The notes below the pieces were generated by a model that was not told the origin of the DNA, did not search any database, and saw only the letters and a list, made by a program, of their open reading frames with translations. The position numbers were made by a program, and so were the translations under genes. From JBKEBQ01 sp047973225 (GTDB lineage Bacteria; Bacillota_I; Bacilli_A; Erysipelotrichales; Erysipelotrichaceae), in the NCBI GenBank assembly GCA_047973225.1, contig JBKEBQ010000053.1:1-64000 (forward strand): a DNA stretch of 64,000 bases, written 5' to 3'. Below, one piece after another: positions 16,754 through 25,381 of the stretch; positions within the stretch are counted from its first letter, which is position 1, and every line of letters begins with the position of its first letter.

Positions 16754-18064
16754 TTACCTTTCTCTCGCTCTTGCTAAAATACGAATTGTTGTTCCTGTAA
16801 AATTAAAAGCTTCTCTCAGTTTATTTTCCAAAAATCGACGATACGAAAAATGCAATAGTTCTGGCGTATTCACAAACAACACGAAGGTTGGTGGAGCAAT
16901 TGCCACTTGCGATGCATAATAAATTTTTAATTTCACACCATTTTTTGTTGACGGTGGAGTAATAAGTTGCGCATCTAAAATCACTTCATTGATAACATTT
17001 GTTGGAATACGCAGTAAAGAGTATTCTTCCACTTCATCAATCAAAGGAATTAAGGTATTAATTCTATTTTGATGTAAGGCAGATACAAATGCAATGGGTG
17101 CATAAGATAAATACGCAAATTCTGTACGGATTTGCTTTTCAATATCTCTCATAGTATTTTCATTTTTATCCACTGCATCCCACTTATTATAAACAATGAT
17201 AATCGACTTCCCTGCCTCATGCGCATATCCTGCAACATGTTTATCCTGCTCACGAATTCCCGATTCTCCATCAAGGACAACGAGAACAACATTACTGCGC
17301 TCAATAGCTTGCATTGCTCGTAAGATGGAATACTTTTCAATATTCTCATATATTTTTCCACGTTTTCTAATACCTGCTGTATCAATGACAACATAATTTT
17401 TCCCATTTTGTTTAAAAGGTGTATCAATAGCATCTCTTGTAGTTCCTTCAATGTCAGATACAATGACGCGATCTTCTTTTAAAATGGCATTTGCTAAACT
17501 TGATTTGCCAACATTGGGGCGACCAATAATGCAAAATTTTGTAGTGTCCGCATGGGTTTTGCGTTTTACATTTTTGAAAGATGCTAAAATAGCATCTAAG
17601 GTATCTCCAATTCCAATGCCATGGACGCCACTGACAGCAATCGGATCGCCAATTCCCAAATTATAAAATTCATAAATATTTGCTTGCAGCTGTGTGTCAT
17701 CAACTTTATTAACAACCAAAATGATGGATTTGTTTGTCTTTCGCAATAAATTTGCGATATATTCATCATCTTTTGTTATCCCATCTTGCCCACTCACAAT
17801 AAAAACTATGGAATCGGCTTCCTCCAAAGCAATTTCAACTTGCATATTAATTTCATTTTTAAAGGGTTGATCATCTAGTTGGATTCCACCAGTATCGATT
17901 ATACGAAATTCTTTTGTGAGCCATTCGGCTTTTCCATAAATGCGATCTCTTGTAACTCCTGGAGTATCCTCAATGATCGATTTTCGCTCTCCTAAAATCC
18001 GATTAAAAATCGTAGATTTGCCAACATTAGGACGACCAACTATTGCTGTTATTCCACTAATCAT
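16754..18064 (-). CDS. der: ribosome biogenesis GTPase Der (EngA)
   Basis: Two tandem GTPase domains followed by a KH-like domain act in 50S assembly. The P-loops GRPNVGKST (near residue 10) and GRPNVGKSS (near 181), switch DTPG and DTAG motifs, and NKVD/NKWD specificity motifs are all present. 436 residues, the usual size. The start overlaps the cmk stop by 4 bp. Confidence 0.96.
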   Translation of the reverse strand: MISGITAIVGRPNVGKSTIFNRILGERKSIIEDTPGVTRDRIYGKAEWLTKEFRIIDTGGIQLDDQPFKNEINMQVEIALEEADSIVFIVSGQDGITKDDEYIANLLRKTNKSIILVVNKVDDTQLQANIYEFYNLGIGDPIAVSGVHGIGIGDTLDAILASFKNVKRKTHADTTKFCIIGRPNVGKSSLANAILKEDRVIVSDIEGTTRDAIDTPFKQNGKNYVVIDTAGIRKRGKIYENIEKYSILRAMQAIERSNVVLVVLDGESGIREQDKHVAGYAHEAGKSIIIVYNKWDAVDKNENTMRDIEKQIRTEFAYLSYAPIAFVSALHQNRINTLIPLIDEVEEYSLLRIPTNVINEVILDAQLITPPSTKNGVKLKIYYASQVAIAPPTFVLFVNTPELLHFSYRRFLENKLREAFNFTGTTIRILARARER

Positions 18065-18723
18065 AAAACCTCTTTCGTCTTTATAACATCTAAAATATTA
18101 CGCTTAACTTCATCAATAGTTAATTTTGATGAATCTATTTCGATTGCATCTTTAGCTTTTTTCAAAGGTGAAAGCAAACGTCCTCTATCAGCTTTATCAC
18201 GGGCTTCGATATCCTTACAAATAACATCAAAAGACACCTCTTCACCTTTTTGTAGAGCCTCTTGAAATCTTCGCTCAGCTCGCTCTTTTACATCCGCAAT
18301 CAAAAAAATTTTAATTTCAGCATGCGGCAACACAACCGTACCAATATCTCGTCCATCAACAATATAGGATTTATTAGCGGTGATTGTTTGTTGTAACTTC
18401 ACCAGATACATGCGCACTATTTGTAATTGTGATAATTTACTTGTCAACATCGAAATTTCATTCGTTCGAATCAGTGTAGAAACATCTTTTCCATTCATTA
18501 AAACTTTCCCCTCAAGAGAAAAATCAATATGAAGTTTTAAAAGCATATTTTCTACATCTTTTTCATTGTCAATATTAATATTGTTGATTTTTGCAAAGTA
18601 AGCACAACAACGATACATTGCACCAGTGTCCAAGTATTTATAGTGCAATTCTTTGGCCAACGCCTTTGCGATGGTACTTTTACCAGAAGCACTTGGTCCA
18701 TCGATTGCGATATTGATCGCCAC
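18061..18723 (-). CDS. cmk: cytidylate kinase (GTG start)
   Basis: Phosphorylates CMP and dCMP. P-loop IAIDGPSASGKSTIAKALA lies at the N-terminus, and DGRDIGTVVLP and the RDKADR lid segment follow. The GTG at 18723 is the best start: GGAGGT lies eight bases before it and the GTG shares a base with the upstream TAG stop (TAGTG). The ATG at 18750 would add nine residues the family lacks and is inside the upstream gene. The order cmk-der-gpsA-HU is conserved in Bacillota. Confidence 0.93.
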   Translation of the reverse strand: MAINIAIDGPSASGKSTIAKALAKELHYKYLDTGAMYRCCAYFAKINNINIDNEKDVENMLLKLHIDFSLEGKVLMNGKDVSTLIRTNEISMLTSKLSQLQIVRMYLVKLQQTITANKSYIVDGRDIGTVVLPHAEIKIFLIADVKERAERRFQEALQKGEEVSFDVICKDIEARDKADRGRLLSPLKKAKDAIEIDSSKLTIDEVKRNILDVIKTKEVL

Positions 18724-19655
18724 TAGACGATACCTCCAGAGATAAGCCAATAAAGAACAACAGCAATAACGCCCACTAAAACCACCAATAAAACAAAAAT
18801 AATAACGTTAAGCAAGCGATTATTCTTATCAATTCCTGTAGATAAAGATGTGAGCTCCTCTTCATATTCATCTAGTTGAACTTTTAATTGATGCGTTTGT
18901 TCTATTAGATCTTCCCTAGACGCATAATTTGGACTTTTCTCATCATGATTGATTCCTTGCATTTCCGTGTGGTTTTGTTCATCTTGCATATATGCTGTAT
19001 TTTCTTCAACAAATTTCTCTTGCTTTTCATCTTCAAAAAGATTCATCGCTACATCATTGGAGTGATCTGCGTCTTTTAATAAGTCTTGAACTTGACGAGC
19101 GATATCTTGCGTAGAACTGGTTTTATTTTCTTTTGGCGATGTTTCTTGCGCTAAGGAAGAGAGCATCGTTTCTGCTTTTTTTTCTGCCAATTCTTCTGGT
19201 TCACAGTGTATAGAAGAATCTATTTTTTCACCCAAAGAAAAGATACTATCCTCGATATCATCGTTTGACACCACTGCTTTATTATCATCATCCATTTGTT
19301 CCATATATTCTGCTCGTTTCATGCGTTGTTTTGTCGAAAGTTGCTGCAAAATATCCAATTTTGTATCATCGTTTTCCCGAATTCCATTCTGCATATTATA
19401 TTCTTTTACCTCTTGGATAAAATTATCTAAATATTCATTTTTAAATTCATCTGTATTATCGTTATGAAGTTTATTTTGTAATTGGGTATCACCGATACTT
19501 TTTTGATGAGAGGGAGTATATGCTTTTTGCTTTTTGCTTGTACTAATATCGTTCAGATCACGAAGAATTCTTTGATGGGTTGTCGTATCATTGGCATCCT
19601 TTTCAACAGATTTTCTTAAATCCTCATATCTTTTTGCTCGTGTTTTTTCATTCAT
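18723..19655 (-). CDS. acidic protein with C-terminal membrane anchor, unknown
   Basis: A 310-residue protein I cannot assign. Most of it is hydrophilic, rich in Asp, Glu, Lys, Gln and Ser and probably disordered. A short coiled-coil-like stretch (LIEQTHQLKVQLDEYEEELT) precedes a single hydrophobic helix that runs nearly to the C-terminus (LLNVIIFVLLVVLVGVIAVV, ~281-305). This is a tail-anchored topology with the long part in the cytoplasm. The start at 19655 follows GGAGG at eight bases; in-frame ATGs upstream lack a site. It is coupled to cmk. Confidence 0.7.
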   Translation of the reverse strand: MNEKTRAKRYEDLRKSVEKDANDTTTHQRILRDLNDISTSKKQKAYTPSHQKSIGDTQLQNKLHNDNTDEFKNEYLDNFIQEVKEYNMQNGIRENDDTKLDILQQLSTKQRMKRAEYMEQMDDDNKAVVSNDDIEDSIFSLGEKIDSSIHCEPEELAEKKAETMLSSLAQETSPKENKTSSTQDIARQVQDLLKDADHSNDVAMNLFEDEKQEKFVEENTAYMQDEQNHTEMQGINHDEKSPNYASREDLIEQTHQLKVQLDEYEEELTSLSTGIDKNNRLLNVIIFVLLVVLVGVIAVVLYWLISGGIV

Positions 19656-19757
19656 ACATAAAACCTCCATTTTCATTATATCAAAATTACGCATTGATTT
19701 CATGAAATAATGAAAAAAAGATACTTTTAAACAGCATCCTTTTTGTATTGTTTATTT

Positions 19758-20315
19758 TTATGCTCTACCTGCATACTTTCCATCTCCCGTACTTACCAAT
19801 ATTTCTTCATCTTGATCAATAAATAAAGGAACACGAATGGTATATCCTGTTTCTAAAACAGCATTTTTTTGTGCGTTGGTAGCGGTATCCCCTTTGACTG
19901 CAGGCTCGGCTTCAATAATTTTTAATGAAACCTTATCAGGTAGCATAACCCCTAAGATTTCACCACCAAACATTGTAATTGTAACGTTATCATTTTCTCG
20001 CAAGAAATTCATTTCCCATTCTACTTTTTGCTTTGGAACTTCAACTTGTTCATATGTATCGTTATCCATAAACATCAAACCTTCTCCAGCATCATAGAGA
20101 TATTGCATTGCTTTTTTATCAATATGAGCAGGTTTGATTTTATCACCACTTCCAAAACTCAATTCGACATTGCTTCCTGTGCGTAAGTTTCTAACTTTTG
20201 CTTTAACAACCATAGCACTACGTGCTGTTTTATTTTGACTAAAGTCTAGTACAACGTAAATTTCATTTTCATGTTCTATGGTTACTCCTGGTTTTAATTC
20301 ATTTGATTGTAACAT
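19758..20315 (-). CDS. efp: elongation factor P with Arg32 loop
   Basis: Relieves ribosome stalling at proline stretches. Three beta-barrel domains over 185 residues; VRNLRTGSNVE, MQYLYD, VKGDTATNAQKNA and the C-terminal STGDGKYAGRA fit the family. The loop that enters the peptidyl-transferase centre normally carries a modified Lys or Arg at residue 32 inside KPGKG-like sequence. Here residues 28-35 read NKTARSAM, with Arg32 at the tip and no Pro or Gly. The gene lies directly downstream of the comG operon. Confidence 0.93.
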   Translation of the reverse strand: MLQSNELKPGVTIEHENEIYVVLDFSQNKTARSAMVVKAKVRNLRTGSNVELSFGSGDKIKPAHIDKKAMQYLYDAGEGLMFMDNDTYEQVEVPKQKVEWEMNFLRENDNVTITMFGGEILGVMLPDKVSLKIIEAEPAVKGDTATNAQKNAVLETGYTIRVPLFIDQDEEILVSTGDGKYAGRA

Positions 20316-20368
20316 AAGTGATTCTCCTAACTATATCAACTTCTATTTTAATTGATTTTAAAGAATTG

Positions 20369-20734
20369 TCAATTTTCACATGTATAATCATAACGAACAA
20401 TATTCAATTCACGCTCATGAAATCCTATGTACGAACAGACAATAAGTGATGCATTGTTATATATTTGCATTTGAAAATCATGATCATTGATTGTTTGAAA
20501 ACGGATATCAAAACCGTCATAATAAATTTCAAAATCACCCCATAAATCTTTTTCAACTCTTTGTTTTATCGTTTCAATACCGTAGAGTTCAGCATAATGA
20601 ATTGCAGCTGTTGTTTGTGTATGCACATATATTTGAAGCGTAAGCAAGGATAGGTAGCTAAGCGTAATTATCATGAAAACCATCCCATAGATACTTAAAA
20701 ATCCCTTTTTTGTTTTAACACCCAAGAATTGCAT
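20369..20734 (-). CDS. comGG: ComGG-like minor pseudopilin
   Basis: Last gene of the comG operon; 121 residues with a short basic N-terminus (KTKKGF), one hydrophobic helix (SIYGMVFMIITLSYLSLLTL) and an extracellular domain. ComGG proteins lack a strict prepilin cleavage motif, as here. The start at 20734 follows GAGG at six bases; alternatives at 20746 and 20806 overlap comGF more. Assignment rests mostly on position. Confidence 0.65.
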   Translation of the reverse strand: MQFLGVKTKKGFLSIYGMVFMIITLSYLSLLTLQIYVHTQTTAAIHYAELYGIETIKQRVEKDLWGDFEIYYDGFDIRFQTINDHDFQMQIYNNASLIVCSYIGFHERELNIVRYDYTCEN

Positions 20735-21122
20735 TGTGTACCTCATTTCTTGTGTATTGTAATTTGACGCAATTATTTTCATAATAAAATTTGATTGTTT
20801 TAACATCTTTTAAAAAGATTTGATATCCTTCTTGTAAAAGTAAGTTATTTTTGTATAAGCTAAATTGCATATCTCTATTGAGATAATTAATTTCTAATGT
20901 TGTAGGGCTTGCAATCGTAATCGTCTTGGATAGTGCGTAGAGTAATTGTAACTGAATAATGGCAATTTGATCATTACGATAGTATATGTTGGTTTTTGGG
21001 TTTGTCATATACCTTAAGCTTGGCGTAATAAGCGATAAAGAAAAACTAACAATGATGAGAGCTAATAAAGTTTCAATAAGATTAAACCCCTGTTTATGGT
21101 TTTTCGCTGTCCGTTGTATCAT
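20715..21122 (-). CDS. comGF: ComGF-like minor pseudopilin
   Basis: 135 residues. The N-terminal QGFNLIETLLALIIVSFSLS is a prepilin-type cleavage and helix motif, with Glu at position +5 relative to Phe. AAGGA lies before the ATG at 21122; an ATG at 21131 is less likely. Overlaps comGE and comGG, in keeping with one polycistronic message. Confidence 0.75.
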   Translation of the reverse strand: MIQRTAKNHKQGFNLIETLLALIIVSFSLSLITPSLRYMTNPKTNIYYRNDQIAIIQLQLLYALSKTITIASPTTLEINYLNRDMQFSLYKNNLLLQEGYQIFLKDVKTIKFYYENNCVKLQYTRNEVHNAILGC

Positions 21123-21333
21123 GTTCATCATCCTTATCTATTTCCTTCTCAAATCCACGGTCTTCATAAATATTTTGTATAACTTGCTCATTTTGTTTAT
21201 TGTTCTGTTGCTTGATAAACATTTGTAGCTTATTAATGGAGATGACACTTGCGAAGAGTAAACTAATCATCACAATTACGATTTGAAACAACAACAAACT
21301 TTCAATCAATAAAAACCCCTTTTTATTGAACAT
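21094..21333 (-). CDS. comGE: ComGE-like minor pseudopilin
   Basis: 79 residues, starting MFNKKGFLLIESLLLFQIVI, a prepilin motif (KKGF, Glu+5). The tail is short and acidic and contains no recognisable domain. The start at 21333 is chosen from the prepilin motif; the ribosome site is weak. Overlaps both neighbours. Confidence 0.7.
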   Translation of the reverse strand: MFNKKGFLLIESLLLFQIVIVMISLLFASVISINKLQMFIKQQNNKQNEQVIQNIYEDRGFEKEIDKDDEHDTTDSEKP

Positions 21334-21703
21334 TGTGGGTCCCACTTCCAAGTGTAATAACGATTTCCTTATGTGTATCATAATAATTACAAGTTATCGT
21401 TGTTGCCATCAGTACGTTACCTCGCTCGTTAAATGTAATTTCATGATTTCCACAATTAACATCCTCATGTAAAAAAGTCTTTTTATGAAGATAGTCTATC
21501 GCATTTCCTTGTATGCGTAATGATGTTTTTTCTTTTTTGTTTATGGCATATGACTGTGTGAAAGTTAATAATAGTGATAGTTTTTCCGTTTCGTAAAATA
21601 AAATTCCAGATGTTTTCTTCAATACGGGTGTAATTGATAATAAACATCCTATGACAAATAAAATAATGATACTTTCGATAAGTGTATATCCCCTATTTGC
21701 CAT
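21323..21703 (-). CDS. comGD: ComGD-like pseudopilin
   Basis: 126 residues with the prepilin motif NRGYTLIESIIILFVIGCLL and a pseudopilin C-terminal domain. The Gly-Tyr at the cleavage site is an accepted variant of Gly-Phe. ATG at 21703 or 21715 could be used; both overlap comGC. Confidence 0.75.
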   Translation of the reverse strand: MANRGYTLIESIIILFVIGCLLSITPVLKKTSGILFYETEKLSLLLTFTQSYAINKKEKTSLRIQGNAIDYLHKKTFLHEDVNCGNHEITFNERGNVLMATTITCNYYDTHKEIVITLGSGTHNVQ

Positions 21704-21986
21704 ATGCTTGTCCATTAGATAAGGTAATATTGCTACCGTTAGGACAAGTTGTTTGTGTTTCTTTGATGTAGCCTCCGCTTACCAATTCACTTAAACTTTC
21801 TGGAACACTGCCTTTATCAACTTCATAAAGTAAAATTTGCGCATTGATAACATCGACCAATGCCTCACATCCCTTGGTATTGATAATTTCCTTTTTTTGA
21901 CGAATGTTGGGTAATGTAAGTAAAAAAACCAATGCGATAATTGTTAATACAATAATCATTTCCAAAATTGTAAATCCTTTTTTCAT
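21693..21986 (-). CDS. comGC: major competence pseudopilin ComGC
   Basis: 97 residues; the N-terminus MKKGFTILEMIIVLTIIALV is a textbook class-3 leader cut between Gly4 and Phe5, with Glu9 at position +5. Two cysteines (Cys near the KGCEAL segment and in TTCPNG) could form the disulfide known in ComGC. AAGGAG lies four bases before the ATG at 21986. It builds the transformation pseudopilus. Confidence 0.9.
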   Translation of the reverse strand: MKKGFTILEMIIVLTIIALVFLLTLPNIRQKKEIINTKGCEALVDVINAQILLYEVDKGSVPESLSELVSGGYIKETQTTCPNGSNITLSNGQAYGK

Positions 21987-21997
21987 TTTTCTCCTTT

Positions 21998-22999
21998 CTA
22001 AATGGTTTCTAACATTTGTAGTGGCAACAACATGATTTGATACACACAAATAACTAAAATACCAACAAAAGCGTACGATATGATCTGAATTGTAATACCC
22101 AGCTTTTGAATTGTATGAAACCATTGTTGTTCTTGTATTTGCGAATAGTGTTTGAGACTGTTCATAAAATCGTTGCTTGCAGAACCTAGTGCATAATATT
22201 GCTTAAATCGCTTTGATAAAAAGCGTTCTTTTTGGATACATGTATCCAAATCAATACCATTTTCTAATTTTTTATTGATTATATTTGCGACATGATGTAG
22301 TATTGTTTTTTTATCTAATTTGCATAAAAAATGAAAGGACTGTTTTGTACTCAAGCCATTTTTGTGTAGTTCGCATAAGTAAACACTTAAATAAAAGGAA
22401 GGGTAAGTGGCAACGAAAGGAATGATATCCATGAACATTCGTAAACATGAGAATTTCATTTTAGAAAATAATCCAATTACTAAAACGCAAAGAAAACAAA
22501 AGAATATTACTATCAAAAAAATAGACATGCTTTGCTTCACTATCGTAATGATTACTAATAAATGGTTGTTTTCAGATGGAAAATTTTCCATCATCTGAGG
22601 AAGAATAAAACTCGTGAATAAGTGCATTGTTATAAATGAAAAAAAGAAAATAAAGAGTGGATATGCTGATTGTTTTAAAAACTTACGCTTTAAATTCTGC
22701 TCAAAGAGATAAAGGTGAATACCACTAGATATTGCTTCATGTAAAGACATAATTTGAACAAAGAAAGAAAGTCGTTTTAAAAATATCGTATCGGCTTCTT
22801 TAATGATAATTTCTTCGATTGTTATTCCATTTTTTAATGCACTAATAATTTCTTGATCTTTCATATTCATAAAACTTAATGCTTGTGGAATGGTGTATCC
22901 TTTTGAAATTAGTGTCGATAAATATTGCCATTCATAAATTTTAAAATTTAAAATCTTGTTGCGCTTCTTCTTTATAAATCCAATTCTTTTCAACGGCAT
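21998..22999 (-). CDS. comGB: competence pilus platform protein ComGB
   Basis: GspF/PilC-type inner-membrane protein. Two related halves: cytoplasmic helices, then hydrophobic segments near SAYPLFIFFFSFITMHLFTSF, LLVIITIVKQSMSIFLIVIF and at the C-terminus (GITIQIISYAFVGILVICVY). The start is uncertain because the frame stays open into comGA; ATG at 22999 gives 333 residues and overlaps comGA by 59 bp, with no strong ribosome site. It anchors the pseudopilus to the ATPase. Confidence 0.8.
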   Translation of the reverse strand: MPLKRIGFIKKKRNKILNFKIYEWQYLSTLISKGYTIPQALSFMNMKDQEIISALKNGITIEEIIIKEADTIFLKRLSFFVQIMSLHEAISSGIHLYLFEQNLKRKFLKQSAYPLFIFFFSFITMHLFTSFILPQMMENFPSENNHLLVIITIVKQSMSIFLIVIFFCFLCVLVIGLFSKMKFSCLRMFMDIIPFVATYPSFYLSVYLCELHKNGLSTKQSFHFLCKLDKKTILHHVANIINKKLENGIDLDTCIQKERFLSKRFKQYYALGSASNDFMNSLKHYSQIQEQQWFHTIQKLGITIQIISYAFVGILVICVYQIMLLPLQMLETI

Positions 23000-23930
23000 A
23001 AACAATTTGTTTTTGAATATCACGATGATCTTTTGGATAATGGTTATAATCCATGACATAGTTGAGTGCCTCCCCTTCCAGAATCTCATATATACATACA
23101 CGCTCTTCTCGCTCTTTTCGCAAATAGATTCGCTGATTTGTAACACCTGTTAGAATTTCCTTTATATCATTGTGTAAAACGCCAAAATCCTCTAGACGTT
23201 TGACGGCTTCTTTCGCATTTTTAGAGTGAATAGTTGTAAATACCATATGACCACTTAGAGCGCAGCGAACGAGCATTTTTGCGGTTTTTTCATCACGAAC
23301 TTCGCCTATCATAATGACATCTGGATCATGGCGCAATAGATGCTTAATTCCCTCTTCATAATCAAAGTCCATTTTTTCATTAATTTGTAGTTGTAAGTAT
23401 GTTTCACTTTGGATTTCAATCGGATCTTCTAGTGTAATTACTTTTAACTTGTGATTTTCACTAATACGTTTTAAAATCGCATGAAGAGTTGTTGATTTAC
23501 CACTTCCCGTAGGTCCACTAATCAAAACAAGTCCACTGCGAAAGTGCGTCCAAGAGGATAGTGAGTTCAATAAGCTTATATCTTCACTCAAATCTTCTAA
23601 TTCCAAACATTTATGGTTGTTTAAAATACGTAATACCGCAGATTGGATTTGTGTGGTATGCAAAAAAGCAAAACGAAAATTCAACATCTTTCCTTTATAT
23701 AAAAAACTAAAATTTCCGCTTTGTGGAACTTTAGAGTTTGCCAAATCAAGATTGGAAATAAATTTCAAATAATGAAAAAAAGCAGCATTTAAATTTTTAT
23801 TTTTTATTTCTTCAATACCGTAAATTCCTCGTAAATGAATATTTAATACATCCTCCTTTAGTGTAAAATGAACATCAGTCGCATTGCATTTTTCAATGTA
23901 TTTCATTAAAACATTTATTTTTTTTTTCAT
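22941..23930 (-). CDS. comGA: competence ATPase ComGA
   Basis: GspE/PilB-type secretion ATPase that powers pseudopilus assembly. Walker A GPTGSGKSTTLHAIL, the Asp box LEDPIEIQ, Walker B DVIMIGEVRDEKTA and the His box FTTIHS are all present. 329 residues, the compact ComGA size without the zinc domain of PilB. The start at 23930 has GAAAGGG about nine bases upstream; an ATG at 23939 abuts that site. First gene of the seven-gene comG cluster. Confidence 0.92.
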   Translation of the reverse strand: MKKKINVLMKYIEKCNATDVHFTLKEDVLNIHLRGIYGIEEIKNKNLNAAFFHYLKFISNLDLANSKVPQSGNFSFLYKGKMLNFRFAFLHTTQIQSAVLRILNNHKCLELEDLSEDISLLNSLSSWTHFRSGLVLISGPTGSGKSTTLHAILKRISENHKLKVITLEDPIEIQSETYLQLQINEKMDFDYEEGIKHLLRHDPDVIMIGEVRDEKTAKMLVRCALSGHMVFTTIHSKNAKEAVKRLEDFGVLHNDIKEILTGVTNQRIYLRKEREERVCIYEILEGEALNYVMDYNHYPKDHRDIQKQIVYAVEKNWIYKEEAQQDFKF

Positions 23931-24001
23931 TCGCAACATCCCTTTCACACATGTATTATCTAAAACATTATAGAAACCTAAAAAAAAAGATGCTATTGAT
24001 A

Positions 24002-24607
24002 TCATCTTTTGAAATACGGATTGTTTTGAAACTCTAACAATAAAGTTGTAGCTTCCCCATGACCTGGATATATTGTATAAGAGGGATCATACATTTTTAT
24101 TTTTTCAATTGAAGCACTCATCTTATTTCGAGATCCTCCCGTCAAGTCATATCGTCCAATCGCGCCCTTAAATAAAATATCTCCACTAAAAATAATATCA
24201 TCAAAGATCAAAAAACAAGAACCATTGCTGTGTCCAGCTAAATTATCGATAGTAAATTTAAAAGGACCTAAACTCATAGTAGAAGTTAAAGGCAAGACTT
24301 TATGAGATACACGAATAGGCGTATGATGTGAAGATGCATTCAATTTAGGATCTTGTAGAAAATCAAAATCTTTTTCGTGCATATAAACATCACACGAAAA
24401 AACATTTGCGAAAAAATCAACACCACCAATATGGTCAAAGTGCCCATGTGTTAAAAGAATCGCTTCCACATTGATGTTTTTGTTTTGTAACCTTTGTACA
24501 ATTCGTTTTGAACTCGTTCCGGGATCAATAATCAAAGCACTATTATTCTTATATACAATGTAACAGTTTGCTTGGATATTCCCTAATGGATATGTCTCAA
24601 TAATCAT
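24002..24607 (-). CDS. metallo-beta-lactamase-fold hydrolase (YqgX-like)
   Basis: Glyoxalase-II-like hydrolase of 201 residues. The zinc motif THGHFDHIGG, LAGHSNGS, FSGDILF and the last PGHGEATT give the complete set of metal ligands. In B. subtilis the homologue YqgX also lies just upstream of comGA. AAAGG precedes the start. The substrate is unknown. Confidence 0.88.
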   Translation of the reverse strand: MIIETYPLGNIQANCYIVYKNNSALIIDPGTSSKRIVQRLQNKNINVEAILLTHGHFDHIGGVDFFANVFSCDVYMHEKDFDFLQDPKLNASSHHTPIRVSHKVLPLTSTMSLGPFKFTIDNLAGHSNGSCFLIFDDIIFSGDILFKGAIGRYDLTGGSRNKMSASIEKIKMYDPSYTIYPGHGEATTLLLEFQNNPYFKR

Positions 24608-24712
24608 AATATTACACCTTTCGAAGTCACTTCTAATACAATTGCTCTATCAATAATCATCGATAAGAAATTTTGAACCATCTTCAAGTTTCACTTCATA
24701 ATGCAGATCACC

Positions 24713-24844
24713 CTATTTATCTAGAGTAGAAAGGGTAATACCATATTCTTTAGTGATTTCTGACTTGCGTTTTCCACTCCTGTATAAATTTAGGATTTGT
24801 TGTTTGCATTCATTACTGAATTGTCTTCTTTCTCTTCTTGTCAT
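24713..24844 (-). pseudogene. IS3-family OrfA fragment, N-terminal half
   Basis: A 43-codon frame starts MTRRERRQFSNECKQQILN and continues through a helix-turn-helix to TLDK before a TAG. IS3-family OrfA proteins usually have Trp (TGG) at exactly this place, so the stop looks like a TGG-to-TAG change. After the stop the same frame encodes an unrelated short segment (HYEVKLEDGSKFLIDDY, to 24649) that resembles the end of a PepSY-type domain. No OrfB is present. Confidence 0.7.
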
Positions 24845-24963
24845 TTATAGTTTTTCACTTTCTTTTAGTATATCAGAACATACTTATCTTTTCTGTCTAC
24901 TTTATTGTAACCTATTCATCCTGATTTTAGTAGAGAACCGGTTGCAAAGAATATGAACATCAG

Positions 24964-25109
24964 ATAAAATACTTGGCAAAATGGATTAGTGAATTCAAAA
25001 AAATTACATTAATGTTTGTGGAAGTGGAAATTATTTAAGTGATGAAGAAAAAGAAAATGCGCGTCTACGAAAAGAGTTTAATAACACAAAAGATGCTCTA
25101 GAAATATAA
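24964..25109 (+). pseudogene. IS3-family OrfA fragment, C-terminal half, opposite strand
   Basis: On the plus strand the frame KEYEHQIKYLAKWISEFKKI (from ~24945) matches the end of an OrfA helix-turn-helix. A frameshift follows, and the second frame gives GSGNYLSDEEKENARLRKEF, typical of the leucine-zipper region, ending at TAA 25109. It is inverted relative to the fragment at 24.7-24.8 kb. The stretch 24608-25162 thus holds only transposon debris and no intact gene. Confidence 0.65.
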
Positions 25110-25138
25110 AAAAAGCATGTGCGCACTTTATTATACCA

Positions 25139-25165
25139 AAATAAAAAAGCCAAAAGGCTTTATTA
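25139..25165 (-). terminator. terminator after rpmG
   Basis: Read on the minus strand, AAAGCC pairs with GGCTTT around TTTT, followed by a T-rich tail. It lies directly after the L33 stop codon. Confidence 0.7.
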
Positions 25166-25312
25166 TTTTTTTTCCTTATGTTCAGTCTTTGCATTACAAC
25201 GTGCACAATATTTTTTAACAATCATGCGTTCTGTTTGGGTTTTTTTATTTCTTGTGCCGATGTAGTTTTCTTCGCCACATTCTGAACATTTAAAAGTAAT
25301 ACGATCTCTCAT
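25163..25312 (-). CDS. rpmG: 50S ribosomal protein L33
   Basis: A 49-residue protein, MRDRITFKCSECGEENY at the start and KKYCARCNAKTEHKEKK at the end. Two CxxC pairs make it the zinc-binding form of L33. GGAGG lies before the start codon (GAACCTCC on the plus strand). It stands alone, not beside secE-nusG as in many genomes. Confidence 0.95.
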   Translation of the reverse strand: MRDRITFKCSECGEENYIGTRNKKTQTERMIVKKYCARCNAKTEHKEKK

Positions 25313-25381
25313 AGGAACCTCCTTATTGCTAAGCATGAATATAATATCATAGTACGCAAGATAATTCTAGTGGTTTTTATT

